DNA of 64,000 bases from Bolinopsis microptera. Its lineage: Eukaryota; Ctenophora; Tentaculata; Lobata; Bolinopsidae. Each line of letters opens with the position of its first letter. Position 1 is the stretch's first letter. The stretch is taken from positions 17,701,401-17,765,400 of the forward strand of contig NC_087082.1 in assembly GCF_026151205.1 (NCBI RefSeq), given 5' to 3'. Both the position numbers and the translations under genes were made by a program. This document shows, piece by piece, positions 1 through 12,500 of this stretch. The notes beneath the pieces are model-generated. The model was not told the DNA's origin and ran no database searches. It saw only the letters and a list, made by a program, of their open reading frames with translations.

Positions 1-404
1 ATACGGATTAGCAACACCATTCGTACAAATGACTGACAGAGTTGTCAAATTGAGCGAAAATAGTAGACATAACCAGACAGGTTTTAAATGATTATAAATA
101 TAGGTCTGCAACCAGAGATTGTCATTAAATAGACAAAACATGAAGTTCACTAATCGGTCTTTGCTATCCAAGAGCATTACTTTCCCTTCTCTAATAGCTC
201 AGATTGGACACAAATTTGACTGACAGTATCTATAAACTGACCGCTTACATTTTAGTTTTTAACTAATTAATTACAACAGTAAAAATCTATTACATTTATG
301 GAGTATTATGTATCGTGATGGAAACGTTTTATGCGGGTAAAATCCAGCCTAAACCCTGGTTCCATAACATGAAGGCCTAGTTTTAATTTGAAAAGCATAC
401 TGAC
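1..404. other. Intron, 3' side of exon k
   Basis: Unique AT-rich sequence without splice-bounded open frames or obvious repeats. It is taken as intron because exon k ends at a donor at 404. Confidence 0.5.
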
Positions 405-541
405 CGACAGCAAGGCTGGCAGCTGATCCGGATCTAGCAAGTCTGTCCACGTGGGTATTAGTCTGGGAACCAATGCTGCTCTGAACCATCTTATTCTCTC
501 TGTTACTGTCACTGCTTAGGTTCCTCGCTCTGCTTGGGTGT
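405..541 (-). CDS. Exon k: Ser/Asn-rich exon, gene continues off the left edge
   Basis: The acceptor CTCAATCTCCAG ends at 542, with a good pyrimidine tract, and the donor GTCAGT begins at 404. The first base completes Arg with AG from exon j, then 45 codons read HPSRARNLSSDSNRENKMVQ, SSIGSQTNTHVDRLARSGSA and ASLAV, ending in phase 1. The rest of the gene lies beyond position 1. Confidence 0.7.
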
Positions 542-3500
542 CTGGAGATTGAGAGGTGGGGATCAGAGAATTTACAGGACTAGACGGTGTTGGGGACAAT
601 ATTTGGAAACTGTCATGGTGAACACGCGAGTTTGACATTCGGGTTCGGAAGATTCTCAGAATTCAGATGTATTTTGAGACTTCAATTTATAAAGATATTT
701 GTGGGCCAATTACCTGACACTGTCGGGCACGTGGTTGTCCACGTAGTTTCCATTGACTCCGAATGCGGCCTCACTGAAGGACTGACAGTAGGGGGAGGTG
801 GAGCGTGGACGGTCTTCCACTGGGTCGGGGGAGGTCTTCTTCCACGTTGGCTGGAACATTTCTGGGGTTTTTCTTGCACTCACTGTAGAATGTAGATGGT
901 ATTAAGTTACACGCGGTTTTCCCTCTACTTGTCTCTAGCAGTTCTATCACATATGTTAAAACTAGAAAAATGGTTTTTAAACCACCCCTCCCACCCTCTG
1001 ACGTTAAGATCGTTAATCCTGTCAAAACTTCCCAGTCTAATCACGATATGGAGTACCAGCACCCTTCAAACAGCCGCCGACATTTGCCTTAAATTAAATT
1101 ATCGACAGTTTCTTTGAGATCATTTTAATTTCCGATGAACTTGTAAACCTGGTTTGAGAGTTCCATCATACAGGCCAGAATCTGTTGAAACCCAACTTCT
1201 GCTCTGTTTTGTTAGTTTGCCAGGGTGAGTTGCACACTCGCAGTCATGGCTGAAATATATTGTTTCAAGTTCCCGCACATCAAGTAGTTAGTGTTTAGTG
1301 GCTGGAAAGTGGACGTTTATGAGTATGATTGTAAATATATTCGGGCATGTTCCTGTAGAAATAACAAAACAATTCTAGTAGTTACAGAACTGCCGGAATT
1401 AAGAGATTTAGCAACAACTCAGTCGAACAGAAATGAAGAACGTATGTTAATGAGTAATGGTTAAAGCCAAAGAGAATGGACATTGGACAGCAGGACAGGG
1501 AGGACGCTGTGTAAGCCAGTATATGGAACGAAGTGTGTGTTATATATACAAACAAAGCTAACAGACCAGGTAGCCGGCCCCCCTATAGAGATTCTAATTA
1601 ACCAGTCTAATTTATTACCTTTCTCCTCCTGGATCAGCTAGATTCTCTACACTCCCTAGGTACTTTGACTCAGGTCCCGGAGAGATGGGTCTTCTTCTGC
1701 TGTCAACTGAAATGATACCAGGGTTACGGAATGCGAGTCTTGGCGGGCAGCTCTTTGGTCATAACTCTAGTGAGAGTTTTTCGGCAAAACTATAAATCGT
1801 AGATTGCACATGCCAGTCTTAGTATGTGTCATGGTAAATTGTAAGTTATGCATGTCAACAGTTTCAAATGTCGCAGTTAATTGCTAGGCGCAAAAATAAC
1901 TCTAACTTATAAGATTTAATATTTATGGGTATCGATCACTTAGTACTCAATTTTATGAATTATGCATTAAGGGTGGCACATTGAATTGATTAATATTTAC
2001 TATGTAACGGTCGCGGTAGACATGTCAATGTTCGTATTATATAACAGTAAGATAATATAAGTGAGCTCCACTATTTATAGAAATAATCGTACGTGATCAA
2101 ATAGACGACATATTATTCATAATTCCGAGATTACAGAAAAGAGAATCGATCGATTGACGATTCCTTAGAATCTTTCAGCTTACGATAGGAAGCCAATATA
2201 TTCAAGATTCCGTGATCACAAGGAAAAGAATTTATCGATTCTTTAGAATTTTAGAATTCGGCTACTTACGATAAGAAGCCGGAGTCAAATAGAACATCAA
2301 TATCTTCTAGAACAATCTACGGGGAAACACCACAGCCCCTAACCATCTAAAATCAAATGAGAGTATGACTTCCTATAGTCACAATGTATATAATGTTAAT
2401 CCGGTTTGCTCGCTGCTAATATAGGGAAAATGCAGCTTGATTTACCATACGTCGGAACCCTCCGCTGGTAATTTAAATTAACAATCACAACGCTCCTGGT
2501 CCCGCATTATCGAGCATATTTAATTAAATCGAGGTTATTATTAAACGCTAGAGTCGTCGTCCGTGAAATGAAACTTTAATCAAGAGAACATTATAATTCT
2601 GTCCGACTAACCAACCAACGGCACACAACGCAAGAAGTATAATTAAGAGATAAAACTAAACCAACTTCATGATAAAACGTAACGAAGTTTAAAACGTCTC
2701 GCTCTAAGAGTAAGCCAGTAAGTGTGGAGCTGAGACCAAGTGGAGTGGAGATAGAATATCAGGAACACATGCTGGCATGGAACATGATATCTCACATCAG
2801 CTCACACTAGCTCCCCAGTGTGAGTACCGCTACTTCTCACTTTAAATATGTGTATTATGATTTTATATGACAGGTCTTTAGGGTATAAGTATCACATAAT
2901 ATGGTGATGGTACTGTGCTTGAAAGGTATGTGCTGGTGAGTAGCCTAGCATGACAGCACTCATTATGGAGAGGGTAGAGGGATGATGAGTACTGATCATC
3001 ACAATGGTGTAGAGCTATTCAACATCCAGAGGATTGGAATTGCAAAAAGAAGATTAAAATTGCGCAAGGAACAGTCCTTACTCCTTAATCAGATAAGAAC
3101 AAGCTCAGATCATATGAATAAAATTGCACAATATTTTGATGGTGGATGGAGAAATAAATCAGGTGATTGAAAGTCTAGGGACAGCTGCACCATGTCCACA
3201 AGTTCTTGAACAATCTGAGAATTACATTAGGCGACAAGGTGGAGTCACTGGTCTTAACGGTCACCATAAGGTTAACATACGGTCACTACACGGCTACGGT
3301 TCGGTGCTTTGGTAACAATAGAATGTATATTATAACAATGTGTGTAAACTTATCGAGACAATCCAGCTTCTGTTTATTACAAGGAGGATTGCGCAGACCG
3401 AGACCCCCAGAGTCTGCGGCCCCTTAATCTATGCTGATTAGGGGTCGTACCAGGAGCCAGGGGGACTTTCCAATTCAACTGGTAACAATAGAAGATCACG

Positions 3501-6500
3501 AATTAAGCTGAAATAGCTGGAAAAACAATTTTACAATGATACTCCAAAATTTAAAACAGAGATGAGTCGGACGAATGAAAAGGCTAACAAAATAAATGGT
3601 TTACTTTTATAAAATAAGATAGAGCACGGTAAACGTGGTAAAGGTAGAAGGATGAGCATCTAGCCTGCTTACGTATGAGTTAATGAGCATCTAGCTGGTT
3701 ACTTTATACACTGTATCTCATGGCAAAAAGACTACCGGGGTCTCCTGACGTAATTATTATTCATGTTATACACAGAGTGGGCATCTGTAATAACTACTGT
3801 ACAGTGTTAAGAAACACGTAAGAGAGGAGTGTGGTATTATGAGAGGTTATGAGATGGGTGGTAGAGTTATAACTCCTGCGGTTGTCATGACTACGAGTGT
3901 TTAGTTTTACAGTTTATACTGTAATATCACGCTTCCTCTTGTCTAGACGCGTTTAAATAACAAGTAACGTCTTAAATCTCATGTTTATAATATCATGTTT
4001 ATAATATCATGTTTATAATATCATGTTTATAATATCATGTTTATAATATCACGTTTATAATATCACGTTTATAATATCATGTTTATAATATCATGTTTAT
4101 AATATCATGTTTATAATATCATGTTTATAATATCATGTTTATAATATCATGTTTATAATATCATGTTTATAATATCATGTTTATAATATCATGTTTATAA
4201 TCCGAAACTGAATTATGATTTTCTTTACATCAAAGAAAGCGTTATAACAAACGAACAGGAATAGAACAACACGCACAATAAACTGGTATCTCTGAAGAGT
4301 AAGCTCACAATCTGAAGGATTAATCCTGTTATATATATATATAATAGGCAGGTTCTTAAAGTTATAAGATTTGTTAAGATCAGTATTAAGTTATAAGGAA
4401 CATATTAAAAGTGTTATAAGGAACATATTAAAGTTATAAGGAACATATTAAAGGTGACGAGCAACAGACGTCAAACAAGATCAAACATTAAACTGGCAAG
4501 GGGGTTAACTCATAATTAATGCAAAAGTCATAAAGACGCATAAAATACAAAGTTCAATAACTACAAAGGTAAATTATGATAATGAAACCACATCCAGTGT
4601 AAACTACAGCTGCCGTCCACGCAGTGAGAAGTTAATATAATACTCCACACTTACAACTACCGTTTACTAAAAGTATAGTTTACTATAGTTTATTGGGCGT
4701 AACTGTAGTTTAATTGAACTAGTAGAGGCACAATTAATAAACAGAGGTTATTGATACAACAGCAAATGTAACTGCAACTTAGAGAACATTTAGTCCAGAA
4801 CAAAAGAAAACAACAGTCCTTATACTGTTGTTATAGGCTGAGAAATTATGTAAACGTACTAGACAAAAGGACAGGACCCTCCAATGTTAACTGTGGAGGA
4901 GGAAGTGAAAGTTAGTAGGGCGGCGTGGTTCGGGTCAACATTGAGCCGGAACAGTGATGAATAACCACCTCATTTGCTTGAATACCTCATATGAGTCGTG
5001 CTGATTGGGTACTTGTTCGGCTCTAATAGAGCTACAGACTAGTTAGCATGCAGCTGACTACCGGGCACCTAATCAGTTAATGAGGTGGTCAGTCGATCCT
5101 GCAGCTGCTGAGCCTTGAAACTTTGGGACTCGGTTTCAAATTCTGAACACGAGGAAATATTTTTAAATGGAAAAAATGTCCTAAGTTCTTTAATAAATCA
5201 AATCAGTGCCTATCTGACTGAGGCGTGGATTGGCCAACTGAAAAAGTTCCTAAAGAAGTTTAGTCCCAAACAAAAGAAAACAAAAGAAATCACAACAGTC
5301 CTTAAGAGATTGAGAAATTGTGTATACGTAGACAAAAGGGCAGGTCCCCAGTGTTACCAGTGGTAAGCGGAAGTGAAAGTGAGTCTAGGGCGGCGTGGTT
5401 CGGGTCAACTTTCAGCCGGAACTAACACGACAATTAAAACTAACAAGACTGTTAGTTGTTACTTCAGTGGTTCTTTGAAGAGGAGCCTTTATATCAATAA
5501 CTAAGAGTCGAACTTTAGGGTTTGTCGAACTACAGAGCATGTCGTACGTGTACCTAAATAAATAATAAGCTGCGTACAAAGAGCGACGGAAAATCCTTGA
5601 ACCTAACGAAAGTGTAGCTAAAAATAATTCAGGACTGACATATTACATAATACCTGAGCTACGGAAACTGAAGATGACGTTCGTAAATCTATAAATTAAA
5701 TTAAGGGCCTCAACTGAGTAAGTGTAATTGAGTTGTTATTTTAAGGTCACGTAACTCCCTATTAGCTCTGTAGTGCCCAACAAAAAGGGCGGGCGTTTTA
5801 AAATGTAACATCGGGAACAAATATTGTGTGGATCAGATGCAGGTATACCGGGATATGGGTATAGTGTGAACCTACAATGTCATGGTGATAACCAGCATGA
5901 TAACGGTAACAGTGATAACCGGGGATCGGATATTTGCTAGTATACTGGACGGTAATTGTTAATCGGACATATCTAAAACTTAAAAGTACTGCTGAGTATT
6001 AGTCTATCCATTATCGGTATGAAATCTTTTATCTAGATAAACAGATAAAGATTTAGGTTTTATCTAGATAAAACCGATAAAACCGATAATTTTTCTGCTG
6101 AAGGCCAAAGCCAAAATGTTTTCCAAATTTCGCAAAAACTAATTGTCGACTTTTATTACTGTTTACCAGTAATCTTGCTAAAGTACCACTTCCTTTCTTT
6201 CGAAAATATTAGAGCATCAGTTTTCTTCTCCGGGGAGCAGAAGTGCACCAGTTTTCTTCAAAACAGTAGACCAACGGTTTTCTTCTCCTAAGAACAGTAG
6301 TGTACCAGTTCTCTTCAAAACAGTAGACTAAGGGTTTCCTTCTCCTGAGAACAGTAGTGTACTACCAGTTCTCTTCAAAACAGTAGACCAACGGTTTCCT
6401 TCTCCTGAGAACAGTAACGCACTATTTCTCTTCAAAACAGTAGACCCCACCGGTTTTCTTCTCCTGAGAACAGTAACGCAATAGTTCTCTTCAAAACAGT

Positions 6501-9500
6501 AGACCACCGGTTTCCTTCTCATGAGAACAGTAGTGCACCAGTTTTCTTCAAAACAGTAGACCAAGGGTTTCCTTCTCCTGAGAACAGTAGTAACTTGGAG
6601 CAACAGATTCCTTCTCCTGAAAACAATGTTTCACGCCCAGAACACTTACAGAATTAAATTGAGTGCCCTGCCGGTATTTTTTACTCTTGTTAACAGTTAC
6701 ATGCTCGTTCCCGTCTCCAGAATGATTATAAGGTAAAACGCCAGCACCCTCAAGAGAACAATGTCAATAACCTTCTCTGGATTTCAACAGTTCATGCAGT
6801 TCAACAGTTCCATAGGTATTAGGTATACAAATGTAAATTAACCTCTTAAGCTCACATCTAAGTAAACTACCTCTTCTATCATACTAGAAGACGTTTGGGA
6901 CTGTTTCTTGGATTACTTGGGAAGGCAAAAACACTAATATTTCTTTACAATTTTACGGTATTGAGGCAGCATTTTCGGTAATATCTAGTGAATTTTTATA
7001 CCGATAAAAATATGTTTTATCTAGATAAACAGATAACTTTTTTTAACGAATTATCGGAGATAATTATCGGTTACGATTATCGGAGTGGATAGCCTACTGA
7101 GTATCGTGCTTCGTTTAGTCGCATCCTGGTAAACACAGGTACTCTGTAGTATAGACATTTAGTTTTTATAAACATTATCCAAGAATTATAAATACCTGAT
7201 TTACTAAGTATTTATACTATAACTAAGAACATTATTTATTCATTGGTATATATATACTATATTATACATAATATATAAATAACCACTTCTCTAATATTTA
7301 AGTATATGTTTAAAGAGTTACATATTGAACAGTATATATATATATATTTGAGACATTCAGTGAAACAGTAAAACACGAAATTCACATTAAGCTATCGATT
7401 GTGTAATCTTTACATGTCTCATTCTCAAATTATTTGTTATATAGTAGTGTTGAAAGTATTAAAACTTTCAACATATATATACAACATATGTGTAAGTATG
7501 TATAATATGTATATAACATATTAGTTAGGGCAAGAGTTGATTTTTCTGTGAACAAATTCGTAACAAAGGTTTGTCTACAGGAATGTGTTGTCCATAGTCC
7601 CAGGAACCACAAAAAAAAACCGTCCAGCTGAAACTTTTGGGCAAAAATTTCAGCAATTCTTGCCCTAACTATATGTATAAGTATGTATAATATGTATATA
7701 ACATATGTATAAGTATGTATAATATGTATATAACATATGTACATTGTACAAGTCTGTATAATATGTATAAATCAAACCTGCCCAAGCTAGAGAGCCATGG
7801 CAGGGCCAGCAGGCAAGGCCCGGACCAAAACACACTGAACCATTGGGTATAAAAAATAACAATATGGAAAAATATTAACAATAATAAAGGTATAAAGAAA
7901 GTATAAAGGAAGGAAAAACCGGGGCCTCTCCACTAATATACTCAACAGTCAACAGTATAGCAGTGTTTACTATTTACCTCTGTTAAGACAAATATAGTCA
8001 CTAATACCGATTACCGATGCCCAAGTTTAATTCAGAAAGCACACGGCTGTGTATCAGCGCTTTTCCTCGACAAATGAGACGCACCCTTACATGCTACAGT
8101 CAACAGTGTGTCCCAGAAAAGGGGTATTAACACTTGTCACTTGGTTGCCTTTATTTGGAACACCCTGTATATTACATTACTAAAGATAGTATTAAATAAG
8201 TTATTAAACAAGAACAGCTGTGTTGTGACCACGACTAACACAGTTGAAATCATCAGTAATAATAGTTTAATCAAGAACTAACAAGATTTAATCATCAGAA
8301 CGCAGCTAGCCTTAAAACAAACTGAAACAACTTAACAGAGATGGATCTAGCGGAAATAAAATCTCTGAATAGTAATGCAAAGATTTAATTATGTATTCAA
8401 TGTCTTTGTGTACCGATTCTTTCTAGCAGAAGAATCTATTAAATCCCATATTTCTCAGTTCCATAGAATGATGACTTGAATTGCAGCTGCACTAGCTTAC
8501 TGGACTATAGTTGGTGGTTGCTATGCTACCATGCTAGCAGTAGTGATTAAACTTTTAACCAAATGGGGAAACTAATTTTCTTCAGAATGAAGAGCACTGA
8601 TGTTATAAATAATCCTGCATTTTTAACGTTTTCAAAGTAATCCTGCTACAAGAAAGTGGTGCTCATTTGAAATGTTAAACTTTTTTCCGATAAGCCCTAA
8701 GATTTAAATGTTTCAATAATCAATTGCTAGCTCTTTCGTCTCCCATCACTTCTCATGGGAACTGGTCGGTGACAGCCGAGGGCATACAATAACCAAAACA
8801 CTAGAATCATGTTGGAAATAGCTAATAGGCATGTTTGGGAATGTTTGACATGTTTGGGAATGATGCTTGCTTGCTCTCCCGTGAAGTTAACTGCACTCTT
8901 GCAAGCGGGACCTTGCGTTCCTCTTCACGGGGGTGCCCTCAGATTGTTCATGTTTGAAGCCCTCCGCGATACCTCGTGACCCACCCTGATGTTCCTACTG
9001 GCGCCGTTAGACTTTGTGAATGTTACGATGGACACTCACGCCTTCTTACTTTTAAACTGATCGCTAAAAACTTAAGTGTCACAAATTTTAGTGAGCGATT
9101 TTTTCTTTTTTGTTCATTTTCAATTTTGTAACTACATTTTGTACTGGTAGACCACCCTTGTAGACCGTTTACATAAAAAGGGTGACTTGCAATCTAATCG
9201 GAGGCTATTGTTTGACGGTGTAACAACTGTTGGAGTTCCTCTTCTCTGTACGGTACAAGTTGGCAGAATTTTCCTTTTAAAGGACGAATAGTAATAATCT
9301 AGTAATTATAATCTACACGGAAAACAGTAAACAATTATTACCATATAATTCAATAGATTAAATTTTATGTTATTTTCCCATGTGAGCATGTGGTTACTGG
9401 CTGCAGCTCATGCTTTTCATCCCTACATTTCTCCACTATTTTAAAAATAGTAGAGAGATGGTTCTTATACAACCCGAAATAAAACGTGTGTGAACCTACA

Positions 9501-12500
9501 GAACGGTGAAAGCTGTTCCTACAAAACGTTGAAAACTGTTCTTTCAGAACAGTATCTCAATTGACTGAGTTGTGGTGATGATTTATCTGGTAAAATCGTC
9601 AAATTGTTGCGAAGTGAGACAGATAGTAACTATAAATCCCACTAAAGCGTTATTCGACATTTTAATGACATCTCAATTATAAACGTTTACCAGGATACTT
9701 CCTTGCCTCACTGTGGTGCTGTATTCTGTATAAGTATTGGAAGTGGAAGCTCACCGATCAGTGACGAGTAATTATATTATCACAGTAAACGGTTAATGAT
9801 GATGAACGTGATTACAATAATACCCATGCTATTGCTGCACCTTTTTTCGGGGTGTCACGCAACTTATATAACCAATTTTGAGATAAAGTTGGGTATTTTT
9901 GGGTTTTCATTGGAAAAAACGTTAGCATTGATATTATTTACACCTACATTCATTTGAGATCAAGTTATATATTATCCTCCATCATTCCCATTATCAAATA
10001 TCATATGTTTCATTTGTATCATGTATTTTTGTGTTCTTAAATAATTGAACATAAAGTTACAAAAACAAGAGAAAAAACCAAAAAAAGCCCAACCCCAAAA
10101 TGGGGATTTGAGGTAAAATGGGTTATTTGGGGTTGGACACCCCCAAATTAGTTAATGTCAAAATGCTTGTTAGATTTTGTATTTAATTTGCATTTATTGT
10201 GGTAATTTTTACCATGATAATTTAATTCCTTTGTATTTGCGTTTAATTATGCTAACGAATTTTATACCGTTATGAATTATTTAAATATTTGTGATTAGCG
10301 CCTTATAAATAATTTAGGCGCATCGTAACCTCCTATTCGTTACACGCGATGTTCCACATGATTTCGTTTGTTGTAATTGGTTACATTTGGCAGATGTGTA
10401 ACGTGATGACTGATGAAGTATATCTAAGCTACATAATAATATGGAGTTCAAAACCTCCAGGTTCACTTAGCGACAATGTTAAAATAACCATGAAGAAGAA
10501 CAACTGCACGGTATGTACAGTCATCGGGCCGGTTGGTGGCCGTGTAGTTTGCTACTAAAGGTTCGGGCTTATACTCGCAGAACAATCAAACTGAGTGAGC
10601 TGAACTACCATTCATTCAACGATCCGATAGTCTAAGTCCATATTAGATTCCTTATGTTCATTTCCGATCACATGATACCTGTCATCATGTTAACTGATTA
10701 CTATATCCAATGTCTGTAAATGTTGTTGCTTTTGTTTGATTGCGCACCAATAAGGCTTCAAGCTGGAAACCTCATATATTACGCATTGCGTACAACTGTG
10801 GTTAAAACTTAAAAGTCCTTACATAATGACGTGTAAACAGTCACAAAATCTGCACCTTCTAGATTATTCCCGTATTATATCAGCTCTTGTGTAAAATATA
10901 ATAAAACGAAAATACGAAACTTAAAATGTATAATTGTGTATTAGACAATCATCACGTGATGGTTACAACATAAGGAGGGTTTGAAAGCACTGGCCTCACG
11001 AGACTGCACCATCGGTGAAAAGGTATAAAAATACTTCTATCATCTCTGCTAATTGCTCATTGGTAGACACTCCTATACTTTAAAGAATACGTTCTATTAT
11101 AATTGTAAAACAAAAGGAATAACAACGTTATATTTATGATGTAATTACTTTAAATTAATTACACAACATAAACTACTTACCTTGCATTTAAATTTACAAC
11201 CGCTCGCTCTCCAATAAGTTACTTTGTCAAGCTTTTTTATACTGTTTTCAGGTTCATTTATATCCGCATAATATGACGATGGTATTAACCCACATCTTTA
11301 ATCTTAAACGGTTTCACCAGACGGTTACTTGCGTCACTTTTATGATGGTATTTAGTAATATCAGTAATATTTTGAATTCTCTCTCCCTCTCTCGGTTACG
11401 GTCAACGGACTCTATCCTCCTACGGTAAGCGGGAAGCCTTCTGCCCACAGAATACAACTCCTGCTAGCTACGCGCCAGGACTCCCAAAGTATATACATAA
11501 TCATAAACAAGTTGTGCAATTCTTCTAAAAATTTCAAAACTATTCGCGAATCGAGGTTTGAAAAAACAATTCGGCATTTTCATAATGAAATTTTTGATAA
11601 ATTGGTCAATTCAACAAATGAATCTCGGTATATGTATGATAAATGTTTAAAAACAAAAAATAAAATAAAAGTTACAATGGGTAAAAATAAATTATATTGA
11701 TCGTCACATTGTAAAAAAAACAAACATTATTTTTAATTTTTCCGAAATTAGGACGATTACCGATCATGTTCTCAGTGACCAAATTAGCAAACAATAAATT
11801 TTTGTCTTTAAGTAGCAAAATTGTAAAATTGTTCGAGCACTTTTTTTGGCTGGGTAGAATTGCTTATTAAATGCTTTTGTCAAAATGACAAAATACATAA
11901 ATATCGGTGTCTGTCTCTTGACACCACTTTAGAGTTAAATATTTCCCTGCTAATTCTTGGAACCGTTTTGTTAATGCGTCACGATCCTTCCACTAACTCA
12001 TCTTAACAAAGAACATAACGAACAATATTATCTCAAATATTCCCTCAGCTTGATTTCCGAGAATTCTTTAATTTCAATATTCTCTCTCTTGCTCTCTTTA
12101 ACTGCGAGAATGACAGGTACCGACATACTAATTACTACCACTATAAGAGCATAGTTACTAATTACTATAAGAGCATAGTTACTACCACTATAAGAGCATA
12201 GTTACTACCACTATAAGAGCATAGTTACTAATTACTATAAGAGCATAGTTACTACCACTATAAGAGCATAGTTACTACCACTATAAGAGCATAGTTACTA
12301 ATTACTATAAGAGCATAGTTACTAATTACTATAAGAGCATAGTTACTAATTACTATAAGAGCATAGTTACTACCACTATAAGAGCATAGTTACTACCACT
12401 ATAAGAGCATAGTTACTAATTACTATAAGAGCATAGTTACTAATTACTATAAGAGCATAGTTACTACCACTATAAGAGCATAGTTACTAATTACTATAAG

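Noticed and set aside
6328-6603. 91-codon minus ORF
   Set aside because: Lies entirely in the ~60 bp minisatellite; repeats of EENWCTTVLMRRKP reflect DNA repetition.
7430-7881. I/Y/T-rich minus ORFs up to 104 codons
   Set aside because: Microsatellite-derived; one also runs through the MITE.
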